The position numbers and the translations under genes were made by a program. The notes beneath the pieces were generated by a model. The model saw only the letters and a list, made by a program, of their open reading frames with translations. It made no database searches and had not been told where the DNA came from. A DNA stretch of 64,000 nucleotides from Chelatococcus sp. HY11 (GTDB taxonomy: Bacteria; Pseudomonadota; Alphaproteobacteria; Rhizobiales; Beijerinckiaceae): positions 372,001 to 436,000 of the forward strand of contig NZ_JAHBRX010000002.1 of NCBI RefSeq assembly GCF_018398335.1, given 5' to 3'. Of this stretch, positions 8,022-17,489 are shown one piece after another. Position 1 is the first letter of the stretch, and every line of letters starts with the position of its first letter.

Positions 8022-8837
8022 TCACGGCGCCGGGCGGCCGAGCCATTCGATATGGCGCGCAACTGACGCCGCCATGGCCTGGCCGCCGCCGGTGGGAATG
8101 ACGCGGTCCCAGAACGCGCCGTAGATGGCATCGCAGGGGAAGGGGGCGACCCGCGCCGCCACCGCCTTCACGGCCTCCGCGCCGAGGGGGATGAGGTTGG
8201 GATAGGATCGCATGAAGCCGAGATGCTTGCGGTCGGGAACGACCTGCAAAAGATCGCCCGACAGCAAAGCCCCCCGCCCTCCGGCCCCCGTGGCCCAGTG
8301 CATCACCGTGCCGCCATCGAAATGCCCGCCTGTCCGCACGAGCGTCACGCCGGGCGCGATCTCCAGCGTGTCGCCCTCCCAGAGCACGATGCTGGAATCC
8401 GGCCGCGTCACCCACTGCCGATCGGCCGCGTTGAGATAGACAGGGATGCCGCCGAATGCCCGGCTCCATTCCACCAGCGTTGTATAGTAATGGGGATGCG
8501 ATATGGCGATCGCCTTGAGGCCGCCGATGCCATTGATGAGGTCAACCATCGCGTCGCTGACGAGGCTGATGCAATCCCACAAGATGTTCCCGCCTTCGGA
8601 CGGCACGATCAGCGCCCGCTGGTTGATGCCAAAGGCCGGTGCCATGCCGACCGCCATCAACTCCTCCTCATAGCGGAAGACAGGCATATGCGAGCCTTGC
8701 AGGCGCTTCAGCGTCGTCCACGCCTGGCCCGTGGGCGCCACGAACTGCCGCTCCTCCACGCAGATGATGCAGCGCTCCGGCGGCGCCTCCCCCGGTGCAT
8801 ATTGCGTTCCGCAGGTGACGCAGATGAACGCGGTCAT
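8022..8837 (-). CDS. MBL-fold metallo-hydrolase with N-terminal zinc ribbon
   Basis: This 271-residue protein opens with two CxxC pairs (Cys6/9 and Cys23/26), a rubredoxin-like zinc ribbon, followed by a metallo-beta-lactamase domain. The canonical HxHxDH motif reads HPHYYTT, so the first two histidines are kept but the Asp and third His are not. Later metal-site segments TGGHFDGG and LLSGDLL are present. This suggests a one-metal or remodelled site. Many uncharacterised bacterial proteins share this layout; no substrate can be assigned. The start ATG at 8837 follows a GGGAGCAAGCGCC stretch. Confidence 0.85.
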   Translation of the reverse strand: MTAFICVTCGTQYAPGEAPPERCIICVEERQFVAPTGQAWTTLKRLQGSHMPVFRYEEELMAVGMAPAFGINQRALIVPSEGGNILWDCISLVSDAMVDLINGIGGLKAIAISHPHYYTTLVEWSRAFGGIPVYLNAADRQWVTRPDSSIVLWEGDTLEIAPGVTLVRTGGHFDGGTVMHWATGAGGRGALLSGDLLQVVPDRKHLGFMRSYPNLIPLGAEAVKAVAARVAPFPCDAIYGAFWDRVIPTGGGQAMAASVARHIEWLGRPAP

Positions 8838-9228
8838 GGCGCTTGCTCCCGGTCTCGATCTGTTCGGCGGATATACCTATAGCGCCTCCTCGCGCCGCTC
8901 CAGAACCCTCTCTGTGGCTGGCCTGCACAGATTCCGATGGCTCATCGCTGGCGCGACATCCACAGCGCAGGTTAAAATAAACATATATTATACTTTTAGA
9001 TTTATATCGGCGGACGATTGTACATTTTCTATGCCCCCGACTGCCTATATATATTATTTTTATTAAATATGCATAGAATGAAGGGCATATTGAGCACGGC
9101 GCCGGAAGAATTATTATTGCCTCAGTTAGGCCGGCATAGAATCAATATCATTCAAGGCAGATCGATCTCTTGAGAGTCATTGTAAAGTGATTTATCACAT
9201 CCATGGTGATCCGGGAGATCCAACATCC
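8838..9228. other. Non-coding, with an AT-rich island
   Basis: This is the divergent gap between the MBL hydrolase and the phosphopantetheinyl transferase. From about 8970 to 9190 it is strikingly AT-rich compared with the surrounding sequence, with runs such as TATATATATTATTTTTATTAAA. I see no gene. It probably holds the promoters of both flanking genes and may mark an insertion boundary. Confidence 0.6.
9187..9198. promoter_or_regulatory. Possible operator, GTGAT-N2-ATCAC
   Basis: A 5-bp inverted repeat with a 2-base spacer sits 31 bases before the likely start of the phosphopantetheinyl transferase gene. Its position suits a repressor site. No cognate regulator is recognisable nearby. Confidence 0.3.
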
Positions 9229-9945
9229 ATGAATGAGATCCATGCCGACGTCATTCTCGCGTCTGTTGAGGCAAATGCGGCGAAATTGTCGGCGCTTAAC
9301 GAGGTGCTCGCGCCGATCGAGGTTTCAAGGGCACAAACCTTCCGCCAGCTCGCCGACCGCCAACGTTTCGTGACGGCGCACGGACTGCTACGCGCGGTTC
9401 TTGGCATAAAGTTGCGGTGCCGGCCCGCCGCGGTTCCACTCATCCGAAAGACAAGCGGGCAGTGGGCCTGCGAGGGGCATGACATCCATGTCAGCCTCTC
9501 CCATTCTGGTAGCTATGTCGCGGTTGCCACGGCCGATTGTCCGGTCGGGATCGATATCGAGGAGGTCGCAGGCACCGACGCCTTGGCATTGGCGCGCGAA
9601 TGGTTCAGTCCGACTGAAGCCGCCGCTGTCGAGGACGCTTCTCCCGCCGCGCAGAACATGGTGTTCTTCGGCTACTGGACAGCCAAGGAAGCCGTGCTCA
9701 AAGCTGCGGGGGCCGGCCTTTCCGTAGCATTGATGGACTTCAGCGTGGCGCCTCCCGAGGCGAACCCGCGTCCCGTCACGCTGTTAAAGCCCCTGCCCGC
9801 GCTCGTCGGCCTTGCTGTCGCGCGTTTACCGGCTCCGGAAGGATATGCGGCGGCGCTAAGCCTTCCGGATGGCGTCTGGACAATTTCACAGCGATATGAA
9901 AGCGCGTCTAAAGCACTGGCACACAGCATTGACGCCTTTCGTTGA
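9229..9945 (+). CDS. 4'-phosphopantetheinyl transferase superfamily protein (Sfp type)
   Basis: The 238-residue protein carries the two diagnostic PPTase motifs: VGIDIEE (magnesium-binding acidic pair) and WTAKEAVLKA (Lys for CoA phosphate). Sfp-type enzymes move phosphopantetheine from CoA onto carrier proteins in the cytoplasm. No polyketide or peptide synthetase is in the window, so its partner is elsewhere or it serves a fatty-acid-type carrier. I prefer the ATG at 9229, preceded by CCGGGAGA, over a GTG at 9187. The gene lies downstream of an AT-rich island and upstream of the glycosylation genes, which suggests an acquired segment. Confidence 0.88.
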   Translation: MNEIHADVILASVEANAAKLSALNEVLAPIEVSRAQTFRQLADRQRFVTAHGLLRAVLGIKLRCRPAAVPLIRKTSGQWACEGHDIHVSLSHSGSYVAVATADCPVGIDIEEVAGTDALALAREWFSPTEAAAVEDASPAAQNMVFFGYWTAKEAVLKAAGAGLSVALMDFSVAPPEANPRPVTLLKPLPALVGLAVARLPAPEGYAAALSLPDGVWTISQRYESASKALAHSIDAFR

Positions 9946-10389
9946 AGCCAGCTCAGAGCCTGGTCGAGGCCATTCCATGGCCTGCGCCGAACCGGCGCTG
10001 ACCCAAACTCGTCCCGGACCTGCAAGCGGCCTGGTCCGAGCGTCCGGTCATGCATAGCGCAAGCACGGGTTTCACGTTGCGCGCAGTATGGTTCCGCCGG
10101 GTGGCGGCACGATAACGACGAGAGCTTGTTATCTCGCCCGAGAGCCATGCCGCGTTGAGACAGCATGCATTTTTTTGATGTTCCCAAACTGGCGATGCAC
10201 TTGCCACTGCTCGACGGGACAGTGTAGGCAGAAATGTGAACTCGTACCTACACAGGCTTTTCTCACGCGGTGCCATAGTCAGATGCGGTCGTGCGGTGCT
10301 CTCTCGGCGTGCCTTGCCTTCTCGTCGCGGAGCCTCTTCGCCGGAGGAGTTCGTGCTGTTCCGCCATCTTCCCGCACCACCATTCAGCA
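9946..10389. other. Intergenic, 444 bases, no gene seen
   Basis: Only short overlapping frames are open here and none resembles a protein family. A hairpin AGGCCA-ttcca-TGGCCT at 9967-9983, shortly after the PPTase stop, could act as a weak terminator, but there is no T run. A GATAAC/GTTATC inverted repeat lies at 10111-10133. The second half probably contains the promoter of the large membrane protein gene. Confidence 0.4.
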
Positions 10390-12762
10390 ATGAACCCAGC
10401 AGACCATAAGATCGCGCGCGGGCGCGGCATTTCAAGGCGGTCCACAGCTGTTGAGGCTTGTGCCGCCATGATCCTGTGCGCGATGGTGCTACTGTATTTC
10501 TACAGAACGCATCTTGCCTCAGACGAATTCTTTTACACGTTCGACCGGTTCGATCCTGTTATCCAAGCATCGATACTTGAACACTGGTTTGGTGTATTTC
10601 GCGGCTGGTACGACTGGCGCAACCCTATCGTGTTTGCGCCCTATAAAAATGTTCTCGGATACAACGATAGCTATTTTCTCACCAGCATTCCCTATTCGAT
10701 TTTACGGACAGCCGGCCTCAGTCCCCTGAGCGCAATGGAACTGGCCCACGTGGGCACGCGTGCCATCGGTTTCTTTGCGATTTGGGTGCTCATGCGCCGC
10801 TATTTCGGACTTTCCCTTCTGGCGACAGCCTTTGGCGCGACGCTGGCTACGATCGCGAACGGCGTCTATCTCGGCACCATGCATACCCAGCTGACAACGG
10901 TCGCTTATGCGCCGCTGCTGTTCTGCCTGATAGCCCGCATCCACGAACTGTTGATGGAGGAACGTCGCCGAGCGGCGCTCATCACCGGCTGTCTGACGGG
11001 TCTGCTGCTTGCATGCTGGCCGATGACGTCCTTCTACACCTTCTGGATGACCGGTCTTTTCATGATCATCACGCTGTGCGCGGCGTTGGCGATCGACCAT
11101 CGATCGCTCGTCGCGATTGTCCGCGAATTTATGATCGGCCAGCGCTGGCTGGTCCTCATTCCAGGCCTGTTGATTTTCGCAGCCGGACTGTACCCGCTAT
11201 GGTTGACTTATGGCCCCACCGCCGCGCTCACTGGCATGCATCAGTTTGCGGCCGTCATCCACAACGCGCCTCACCTCGTCGATGTCATCAATGTCGGTCC
11301 GGACAATCCCTTCTGGAGCGCCGCGTTCGAAAGCCTGCGGTTCGAAACGGTCGGCGAGGGCCTGGGTGAATTCGAGCTGTGGCGTGGCTTTACCCCTCTC
11401 CACCTCGCCTTGCTTGCTCTCGCGCTCATCGGTGCCTTCAAATTCCGGACAGGCCTGCCCGCGCGGCAAGACTTCGCCTACAGGTGCTTGCTGGTTGCAT
11501 TAGCGGTCGGCCTCGTCCTGCTCATTCAGGTCGGCGGCTTCACGCTCTGGTGGTTCGTCTATTATGTCGTCCCTGGCGCGAAGGCGGTACGTGTCGTCGT
11601 GCGCTTCGAACTATTGCTGCTCACATTTGGAGCTGTCGCTCTGGCCATCGCGCTCGACGCTTTGGGGCGTTATCGCGCGCCCTGGAGCAGCCTGGCGGCT
11701 GTCTTGGTTGGCTTGGCTGTTCTTGTCGAGCAATATTCCGGCTTTCCGATCGCGCGAGTAAAAGCCGCTGATGTCAAAGCCCTCGGCGAAATTCCGAGGC
11801 CTCCAAGCGAATGCAGAACCTTCTATACGACGAATCCATACAGAGATGACGGAGAATCTGCCGTCAATATAAAGTATTACATTCACAGTACAGAAGCGAT
11901 GCTGATCGCCGAAAAGGTCAATCTCCCAACCCTTCTCGGCATGCACACCTTCATACCAACGGGCTGGGACCTCACCGATCCGCTGTCGCCAGACTACCCG
12001 TGGCGTGTTTATGAATATGCGAAGGCGCATGATCTGACGAAAGGGCTCTGTGAGTTCGATCTGCAAAGCCTCACCTGGCATATGGTCACGACGCCGCCGG
12101 ACCGTCCAGCCACGCCAGCGCCGGAATTGGCGATGGCCGGACTGGTGAGCCCAACGGGTCCGATACCGCTCTCCTTGAGGGCAAGCCTGGCTAACCGCTA
12201 CGGAGGCAGCGCACTCAGTCTGCCTTGCCGCTCGATTACCGACAAAGAAGCCTCTCTCCTCCTCTGCGCGGGAGAACCCGTAAAACCGGGCGATGTCCAC
12301 TTGTCGCTTGGAATGCGCAACGGCGAAGCGGTTTCGTTCGCGGGCGGAGAGGCGGGTACCCTTCTTTTGGCGGATGGATGGTCGCGCCCTGAAAGCTGGG
12401 GCACCTGGGCCAATGCGCAGCAGGCGACCCTCGTGCTTCGCCTTGATGGTGATGGTTTTCAGAACGGCGTACGCCTGATCTTGACCGCGCACGCCTTCCT
12501 GCCGCCGCTGGCTACGAGCAAGCTGATGCACGTTCTGGTGAATGATACCGAAGTCGGCAGCCTGAACCTGACGGGGGACGAGGATTCTCTGGGCCTTTGC
12601 ATTCCGGCTGCGCAGCTTCCCAAGAACCGTTCGCTAGTACTGACCCTACGGACAGATACCGCCGCCGAGTCGCCAGCATCGCTCAAAATGTCGGGCGACA
12701 CGCGGCTACTCAATTTTGCCATATCGCGGATGAGCGTGGAGCCCTGCCAGCCCAATCCATGA
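10390..12762 (+). CDS. Large multi-spanning membrane protein, probable GT-C-type glycosyltransferase
   Basis: The 790-residue protein has about ten to twelve membrane helices in residues 25-460 and a soluble C-terminal domain of about 330 residues. The first periplasmic loop contains acidic residues (SDEFFYTFD) followed by an NPIVFAPYKNVLGYND segment, a layout seen in GT-C and YfhO-like bacterial membrane transferases. I infer that it moves sugars from a polyprenyl-phosphate donor onto a surface polymer, because a GtrB-like donor synthase and a GtrA flippase follow. ATG 10390 starts the clear N-terminus; the frame is open from 10291 but the extra residues look non-coding. Base composition is lower in GC than neighbouring operons. 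The acceptor is unknown. Confidence 0.7.
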   Translation: MNPADHKIARGRGISRRSTAVEACAAMILCAMVLLYFYRTHLASDEFFYTFDRFDPVIQASILEHWFGVFRGWYDWRNPIVFAPYKNVLGYNDSYFLTSIPYSILRTAGLSPLSAMELAHVGTRAIGFFAIWVLMRRYFGLSLLATAFGATLATIANGVYLGTMHTQLTTVAYAPLLFCLIARIHELLMEERRRAALITGCLTGLLLACWPMTSFYTFWMTGLFMIITLCAALAIDHRSLVAIVREFMIGQRWLVLIPGLLIFAAGLYPLWLTYGPTAALTGMHQFAAVIHNAPHLVDVINVGPDNPFWSAAFESLRFETVGEGLGEFELWRGFTPLHLALLALALIGAFKFRTGLPARQDFAYRCLLVALAVGLVLLIQVGGFTLWWFVYYVVPGAKAVRVVVRFELLLLTFGAVALAIALDALGRYRAPWSSLAAVLVGLAVLVEQYSGFPIARVKAADVKALGEIPRPPSECRTFYTTNPYRDDGESAVNIKYYIHSTEAMLIAEKVNLPTLLGMHTFIPTGWDLTDPLSPDYPWRVYEYAKAHDLTKGLCEFDLQSLTWHMVTTPPDRPATPAPELAMAGLVSPTGPIPLSLRASLANRYGGSALSLPCRSITDKEASLLLCAGEPVKPGDVHLSLGMRNGEAVSFAGGEAGTLLLADGWSRPESWGTWANAQQATLVLRLDGDGFQNGVRLILTAHAFLPPLATSKLMHVLVNDTEVGSLNLTGDEDSLGLCIPAAQLPKNRSLVLTLRTDTAAESPASLKMSGDTRLLNFAISRMSVEPCQPNP

Positions 12763-12903
12763 AAGTGGGACGACCACGGATTGCCTTGGCAACGAGGATC
12801 AGCGCAGCCCCCTTGCCAAGAGGCATGGATGATGCGCTATGAACGGTGAAACGGGCGTCGTTCGGCCTTCTTGAGAGCGTCGCGCAATGAAGATCAGGTG
12901 AGC

Positions 12904-13842
12904 ATGTCATCCGAACCACGCATCGCGGTTTTGGTCCCCTGCTATAACGAGGCGGCGTCGATCGATGCGGTCGTCAGGGACTTTCGCGCAAGCCTGCCGC
13001 AAGCCGACATTTTCGTTTACGACAACAACTCCACGGACGATACCGTCGCCATCGCAACAGCGGCGGGCGCCATCGTGCGAACCGAGCCCCGGCAGGGCAA
13101 AGGTTTCGTGGTCCGCCGCATGTTCGCCGATGTCGATGCAGACGTCTATGTGATCGTCGACGGCGACGACACCTATGATGCCGCCTCGGCTCCCAGGCTC
13201 GTCGAGCTTGTCCTCAAGGACAATTGTGATCTCGTGAACGGCGCGCGCGTGCCCACGAACGAGGCCGCGTTCCGGGCCGGCCACAAGTTCGGCAACAAGA
13301 TGCTGTCGGCGCTCGTCAGCATGATCTTCGGCAAGCGCAACAATGACATGCTCTCGGGCTACAAGGCTCTGTCCCGGCGCATGGTGAAATCCTTCCCGAT
13401 CAAGAGCAGCGGCTTCGAAATCGAGACGGAGCTTCTCATTCACGTGCTCGAGCTTGGCCTGCCCGTCGCGGAAATAAAGACCCCTTATCGTGAGCGCGGT
13501 GAGGGATCAGAGAGCAAGCTGCGCACCTATCGCGACGGTTTCCGCATCATCTGGTTGATCAGCCATCTCATCCGCGATGAGAAGCCCCTGCAATTCTTCG
13601 CGGCTGTCGCCGCCATTCTCGCACTCGTTGCCATCGCACTTGGCGTGCCGGTCGTCGTCACCTTCGCGGAAACCGGCCTCGTGCCAAGGCTGCCGACCGC
13701 CCTGCTGGCGACCGGTCTGGTCATCTCATCACTTCTGGCGTTGACGGCCGGGCTCGTCCTCGACAGCGTCGCCCGCGCGCGCCGCGAGTTCAAGCTGCTC
13801 AGCTATCTCGGCCTGCCCGCGCCCGCGGCCAGACGTCGGTGA
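12904..13842 (+). CDS. GT2 family glycosyltransferase, GtrB/DPM1-like
   Basis: The 312-residue protein begins with the GT-A fold signature VLVPCYNEAASI and has a nucleotide-sugar/metal site DGDDTYD at about 86-92. The C-terminal 80 residues hold two membrane helices, the arrangement of GtrB and ArnC-type polyprenyl-phosphate glycosyltransferases. It should load a sugar onto undecaprenyl phosphate on the cytoplasmic face. ATG 12904 follows AGGTGAG. The stop codon overlaps the GTG start of the GtrA gene, so translation of the two is coupled. Confidence 0.88.
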   Translation: MSSEPRIAVLVPCYNEAASIDAVVRDFRASLPQADIFVYDNNSTDDTVAIATAAGAIVRTEPRQGKGFVVRRMFADVDADVYVIVDGDDTYDAASAPRLVELVLKDNCDLVNGARVPTNEAAFRAGHKFGNKMLSALVSMIFGKRNNDMLSGYKALSRRMVKSFPIKSSGFEIETELLIHVLELGLPVAEIKTPYRERGEGSESKLRTYRDGFRIIWLISHLIRDEKPLQFFAAVAAILALVAIALGVPVVVTFAETGLVPRLPTALLATGLVISSLLALTAGLVLDSVARARREFKLLSYLGLPAPAARRR

Positions 13843-14273
13843 TCGAGGCAATGCTGACCAGGGAGAGCGCAACAAAGGTTGCAGCCTTTCTCGTCGCTGG
13901 CGGTATCGGCTTTCTCGTCGATGCCGGCCTGTTGTGGATGGGCCTGAACAGGTGGGAGCTCTCGGCGCTTTCCGCCCGCGCCATCTCCTTCACGGCCGCC
14001 ATGCTGACGACATGGGTGCTCAACCGCAGCCTCGCCTTCGCCAGGCAGCGGGACCGGGCCCGCGGCCAGGGCGTTGAACTCGCGCTCTATGGCCTCGCCA
14101 CCCTCTTTTCAGGCGCGATCAACATCGGCCTCTATCTCGTCGTTATCGCGATGCTGGGGCGCGAGGGCGTCTTTCCCTTCATCGCGCTCGCGGCCGGCGT
14201 CGGCGCGGGTCTTGTGTCAAATTTCCTGCTCTACAACCATGTCGTCTTCAGGAATGCGGCCAAGCGCTCCTGA
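13839..14273 (+). CDS. GtrA family membrane protein (putative polyprenyl-phosphate-sugar flippase)
   Basis: The 144-residue protein has four membrane helices and the typical GtrA opening KVAAFLVAGGIGFLVDAGLL. GtrA proteins are thought to flip the lipid-linked sugar made by GtrB to the periplasmic side. The GTG at 13839 overlaps the preceding stop as GTGA; an ATG at 13851 is the alternative. With the two genes before it, it completes the three-part set seen in O-antigen glucosylation systems. Confidence 0.88.
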   Translation: MIEAMLTRESATKVAAFLVAGGIGFLVDAGLLWMGLNRWELSALSARAISFTAAMLTTWVLNRSLAFARQRDRARGQGVELALYGLATLFSGAINIGLYLVVIAMLGREGVFPFIALAAGVGAGLVSNFLLYNHVVFRNAAKRS

Positions 14274-14289
14274 GCCCTCCGAGGGCGTT

Positions 14290-14323
14290 GCATGGGCGGC
14301 TTTAGGCGCCCAACCGCCCATGC
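14290..14323. terminator. Strong hairpin between convergent genes
   Basis: A perfect 10-bp inverted repeat, GCATGGGCGG and CCGCCCATGC, encloses a 14-base loop between the GtrA and RND-permease stop codons. A smaller perfect repeat, GCCCTC-c-GAGGGC, lies at 14274-14286. There is no long T run, so this may be a bidirectional, partly Rho-assisted terminator. Confidence 0.6.
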
Positions 14324-14326
14324 GCG

Positions 14327-17300
14327 CTAGGCACTGTTGCGCGCCTCAGCCGGCAGTACCTTCGGTCGCGCCTGACGCCTGCGGGAGAACCGGCCTTGCA
14401 AGCGTGCGAGGTAGAGATAGACGACCGGTGTCGTATAGAGCGTCAGCAGCTGGCTGAGCAGCAGGCCGCCGACCATCGCATAGCCGAGGGGCTGCCTGAG
14501 CTCCGAACCCGTGCCATTGCCGAGCATCAGCGGCACGCCCGCGAGGAGCGCCGCCATCGTCGTCATGAGGATCGGGCGGAAACGCAGCCGGCAGGCCTCG
14601 CGGATGGCCTCTTCCGCGGACAGACCGTTCTGCCTTTCGCCGACGATCGCGAAATCCACCAGCAGGATCCCGTTCTTCTTCACGATGCCGATGAGAAGGA
14701 TGATCCCGATGATGCCGATGACGGAGAGGTCGAACCCACCGGCCCAAAGGGCGAGCAGGGCGCCGACACCTGCTGAAGGCAAGGTGGAGAGGATGGTGAG
14801 GGGGTGGACGAAGCTCTCGTAGAGCATGCCAAGAATGACATAGACAGCAAAGAGCGCGGCCGCGATGAGGGCCGGCTCGCTTGCCAGCGCGCTTTGGAAG
14901 GCCTGCGCGTTGCCCTGGAAGCCACCCGTCAGCGTAGATGGCGCGCCGATTGAACGGGCCGCCGTGTTGATGGCATTGACCGCATCGCCAAGAGAGACGC
15001 CCGGCTTCAGGTTGAAGGACAGGGTCACGGCGGGAAACTGGGCCTGATGCGAAACAGAGAGCGGCCCGACGCCCTTTGCATCGAGAGTAACGAAAGTCGA
15101 CAGCGGAATGGCCTGCCCCGAGGCCGGCGATTTCACGTAGATCTGGTCGAGGGTCGCGATGTGGCCCAGCAGATCAGGTTTGGCCTCCAGGATGACGGAA
15201 TAGGAGTTCAGCTGGGTAAAATACTGCGTCACCTTCTGCTGGCCGAAGGCGTCATTCAATGTCGCATCGATCAGCGCCGGCTGGATGCCGAAGCGCGCGG
15301 CCCGGTCGCGATCGATGATCACCCTGAGTTGCGGCGCGTTGCCTTGCTGGTCGCTCGACACATCGGTGAGTTCCGGCAATTGCCTGAGCCGTGCCAGAAG
15401 CTTCGGTGCCCAGGTATCGAGCTCGGCGAGATCGACGTCGGTCAGCGTGTACTGGTAGAGCGCGCGCGAGACTCGGCCTCCGACGGTGATATCTTGCGCC
15501 GGCTGGAGAAACACCGCCGCGCCGGCGACGTCTCCAAGCTTCGGCCGCAGCCGGTTGATGACCTGCGCGGCGGATGCGTCCCGCTCGTCACGCGGCTTCA
15601 ATGCAATGAAGAAGCGCCCGTTGTTGGTGGTATTGGCGCCGCCCGCGCCAAGCACGGAGCCGAAGGCGGCGACCGCCGGATCCTGCGCGATCACGGCGCC
15701 GAGTTCCTGCTGCAGGCGCTTCATCTCCTCAGGCGAGACATCCTGAGCCGCCTCCGACAATCCCATGATGAGGCCAGTATCCTGAGTGGGGAAGAAACCC
15801 TTCGGTATGGCGACGAACAGCCAGCCGGTAAGCCCGAGGGTCAGAAAAAAGATGGTGAGCGTCACCCGCCGATACCGCAAAGCGATATCGAGCGTGCTGA
15901 TGTAGAACCCCAGGATAGCGTCGAAGCCGCCTTCGATCAGCCGGTAGAGCCGACCGTGCGTATGGCTCGGCGGCTTGAGAAAACGCGAGCAGAGCATCGG
16001 TGTCAGGGTCAGTGAGATGAACACCGACACGGCGATCGCAGCTGTCACGGTCAACGCGAATTCGCGGAACAGCCGCCCGACGATACCCCCCATCAGGAGC
16101 AGCGGAATGAACACCGCGACCAACGACAAGCTGATGGACAGCACCGTGAAGCCGATTTCCCGCGCTCCGCTCATCGCGGCGGTGAAGGCGTCCTGTCCGT
16201 CCTCCATGTGCCGCACGATGTTCTCGACCACGACGATCGCATCGTCGACGACGAAGCCGACAGCGATGGTCAGTGCCATCAGCGACAGATTGTCGATGCT
16301 GAAGCCGAGCGCGTACATCACGGCCGCGCTGCCCGCGAAAGACAAGGGCACGACCACGGCCGGGATGGCGGTCGCGCGCAGATTGCGCAGGAACAGCAGG
16401 ATGACTAGCACGACCAGCGCGATCGTCAGCACAAGGGTGAACTGGACGTCGGCGACAGAAGCGCGGATCGTCACCGAGCGATCGACGACCGTATCGACCT
16501 TGATGCCCGCCGGCAGCACGTTGTCGAGGAGGGGCAGCGTTGCCTTGATGGCATCGATCGTCGCGATAACATTGGCGCCGGGTTGCTTGAACACCAGCAG
16601 CACGACAGCGCGGCGGTCGTTCTGCCAGGCGGCGACATCGGTGTTCTCTGGGCCGACCACCGCATGGCCAACGTCCCGGACACGAATGGGCGCGCCCTCG
16701 CGATAGGCCAGAATGACGTCGTCATAGTCTTCCGGCTTGGTGATCTGGTCGTTGGCGGCGATCGTGAAACTGCGCACCGCGCCGTTCACCACGCCCTTCG
16801 GCGCCTCAGCCGTGGCGTTGGCGAGCGTGGCGTGCACATCCTCCAAGGTGAGGCCGGTGCCGGCGAGCTTGGCGGGGTCGACCTGGACGCGGATGGCCGG
16901 CTTCTGCTCGCCCCCGATGACAACTTGCGACACGCCCTCCACCTGTGACAGCCGCTGCGCCAACACATTGTCGGCGGCATCGTCGACATCGGTCAGCGGC
17001 AGCGTATCGGAATGCGCCGCCAGGATCATGATGGGGCTATCCGCGGGGTTGACCTTGCGGTAGCTCGGCGGGGACGTGAGATCATCCGGCAATTGCCGCT
17101 GGGCGGCCGTGATCGCGGCCTGCACGTCCTGCGCGGCCGCATCGATGTTGCGATCGAGCGCGAACTGAATGGTGATCGAGGTGGAGCCGAGCGTGCTCGT
17201 CGAGGTCATCTGGGTGATGCCGGCGATCTGACCGAACTGGCGCTCCAGCGGCGCGGCGACCGAGGATGCCATGACGTCGGGGCTCGCGCCCGGCAGGCGG

Positions 17301-17446
17301 GCCGATATTTGGATCGTCGGAAAATCGATCTGCGGGAGCGGCGCCACGGGCAGGAGCGGATAGGCGACAACCCCCAACATGAGGACAGCCGCCATCAGCA
17401 GCGTCGTCATGACCGGGCGTGTGATGAAGGGGGCGGAGATATTCAT
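14327..17446 (-). CDS. RND efflux transporter permease, MdtB/MdtC-like (HAE1)
   Basis: The 1039-residue inner-membrane permease has the RND layout: helix 1 with ITRPVMTTLLMAAVLMLG, a large periplasmic porter domain, central helices with the LTIAVGFVVDDAIVVVENI proton-relay region, a second periplasmic loop and a C-terminal helix bundle. The ETMASSVA-like segment and the STLGSTSI segment match MdtB/MdtC more than AcrB. It would pump small molecules out together with the adaptor encoded just upstream and an outer-membrane factor that is not in this window. I chose ATG 17446, preceded by GGGAGAGA, over a GTG at 17518 that would overlap the adaptor gene. Confidence 0.93.
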   Translation of the reverse strand: MNISAPFITRPVMTTLLMAAVLMLGVVAYPLLPVAPLPQIDFPTIQISARLPGASPDVMASSVAAPLERQFGQIAGITQMTSTSTLGSTSITIQFALDRNIDAAAQDVQAAITAAQRQLPDDLTSPPSYRKVNPADSPIMILAAHSDTLPLTDVDDAADNVLAQRLSQVEGVSQVVIGGEQKPAIRVQVDPAKLAGTGLTLEDVHATLANATAEAPKGVVNGAVRSFTIAANDQITKPEDYDDVILAYREGAPIRVRDVGHAVVGPENTDVAAWQNDRRAVVLLVFKQPGANVIATIDAIKATLPLLDNVLPAGIKVDTVVDRSVTIRASVADVQFTLVLTIALVVLVILLFLRNLRATAIPAVVVPLSFAGSAAVMYALGFSIDNLSLMALTIAVGFVVDDAIVVVENIVRHMEDGQDAFTAAMSGAREIGFTVLSISLSLVAVFIPLLLMGGIVGRLFREFALTVTAAIAVSVFISLTLTPMLCSRFLKPPSHTHGRLYRLIEGGFDAILGFYISTLDIALRYRRVTLTIFFLTLGLTGWLFVAIPKGFFPTQDTGLIMGLSEAAQDVSPEEMKRLQQELGAVIAQDPAVAAFGSVLGAGGANTTNNGRFFIALKPRDERDASAAQVINRLRPKLGDVAGAAVFLQPAQDITVGGRVSRALYQYTLTDVDLAELDTWAPKLLARLRQLPELTDVSSDQQGNAPQLRVIIDRDRAARFGIQPALIDATLNDAFGQQKVTQYFTQLNSYSVILEAKPDLLGHIATLDQIYVKSPASGQAIPLSTFVTLDAKGVGPLSVSHQAQFPAVTLSFNLKPGVSLGDAVNAINTAARSIGAPSTLTGGFQGNAQAFQSALASEPALIAAALFAVYVILGMLYESFVHPLTILSTLPSAGVGALLALWAGGFDLSVIGIIGIILLIGIVKKNGILLVDFAIVGERQNGLSAEEAIREACRLRFRPILMTTMAALLAGVPLMLGNGTGSELRQPLGYAMVGGLLLSQLLTLYTTPVVYLYLARLQGRFSRRRQARPKVLPAEARNSA

Positions 17447-17489
17447 GGATCTCTCCCAACCCGGAGCGGCTGCCTTGGGCGGGCAGGCC

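Noticed and set aside
10541-10556. tRNA-like T-loop GGTTCGATCC
   Set aside because: It lies inside the membrane-protein reading frame and no acceptor stem, anticodon arm or CCA end surrounds it.
15047-16015. 322-codon plus-strand open frame opposite the RND permease
   Set aside because: Antisense shadow; the opposite strand has clear RND transporter motifs throughout.
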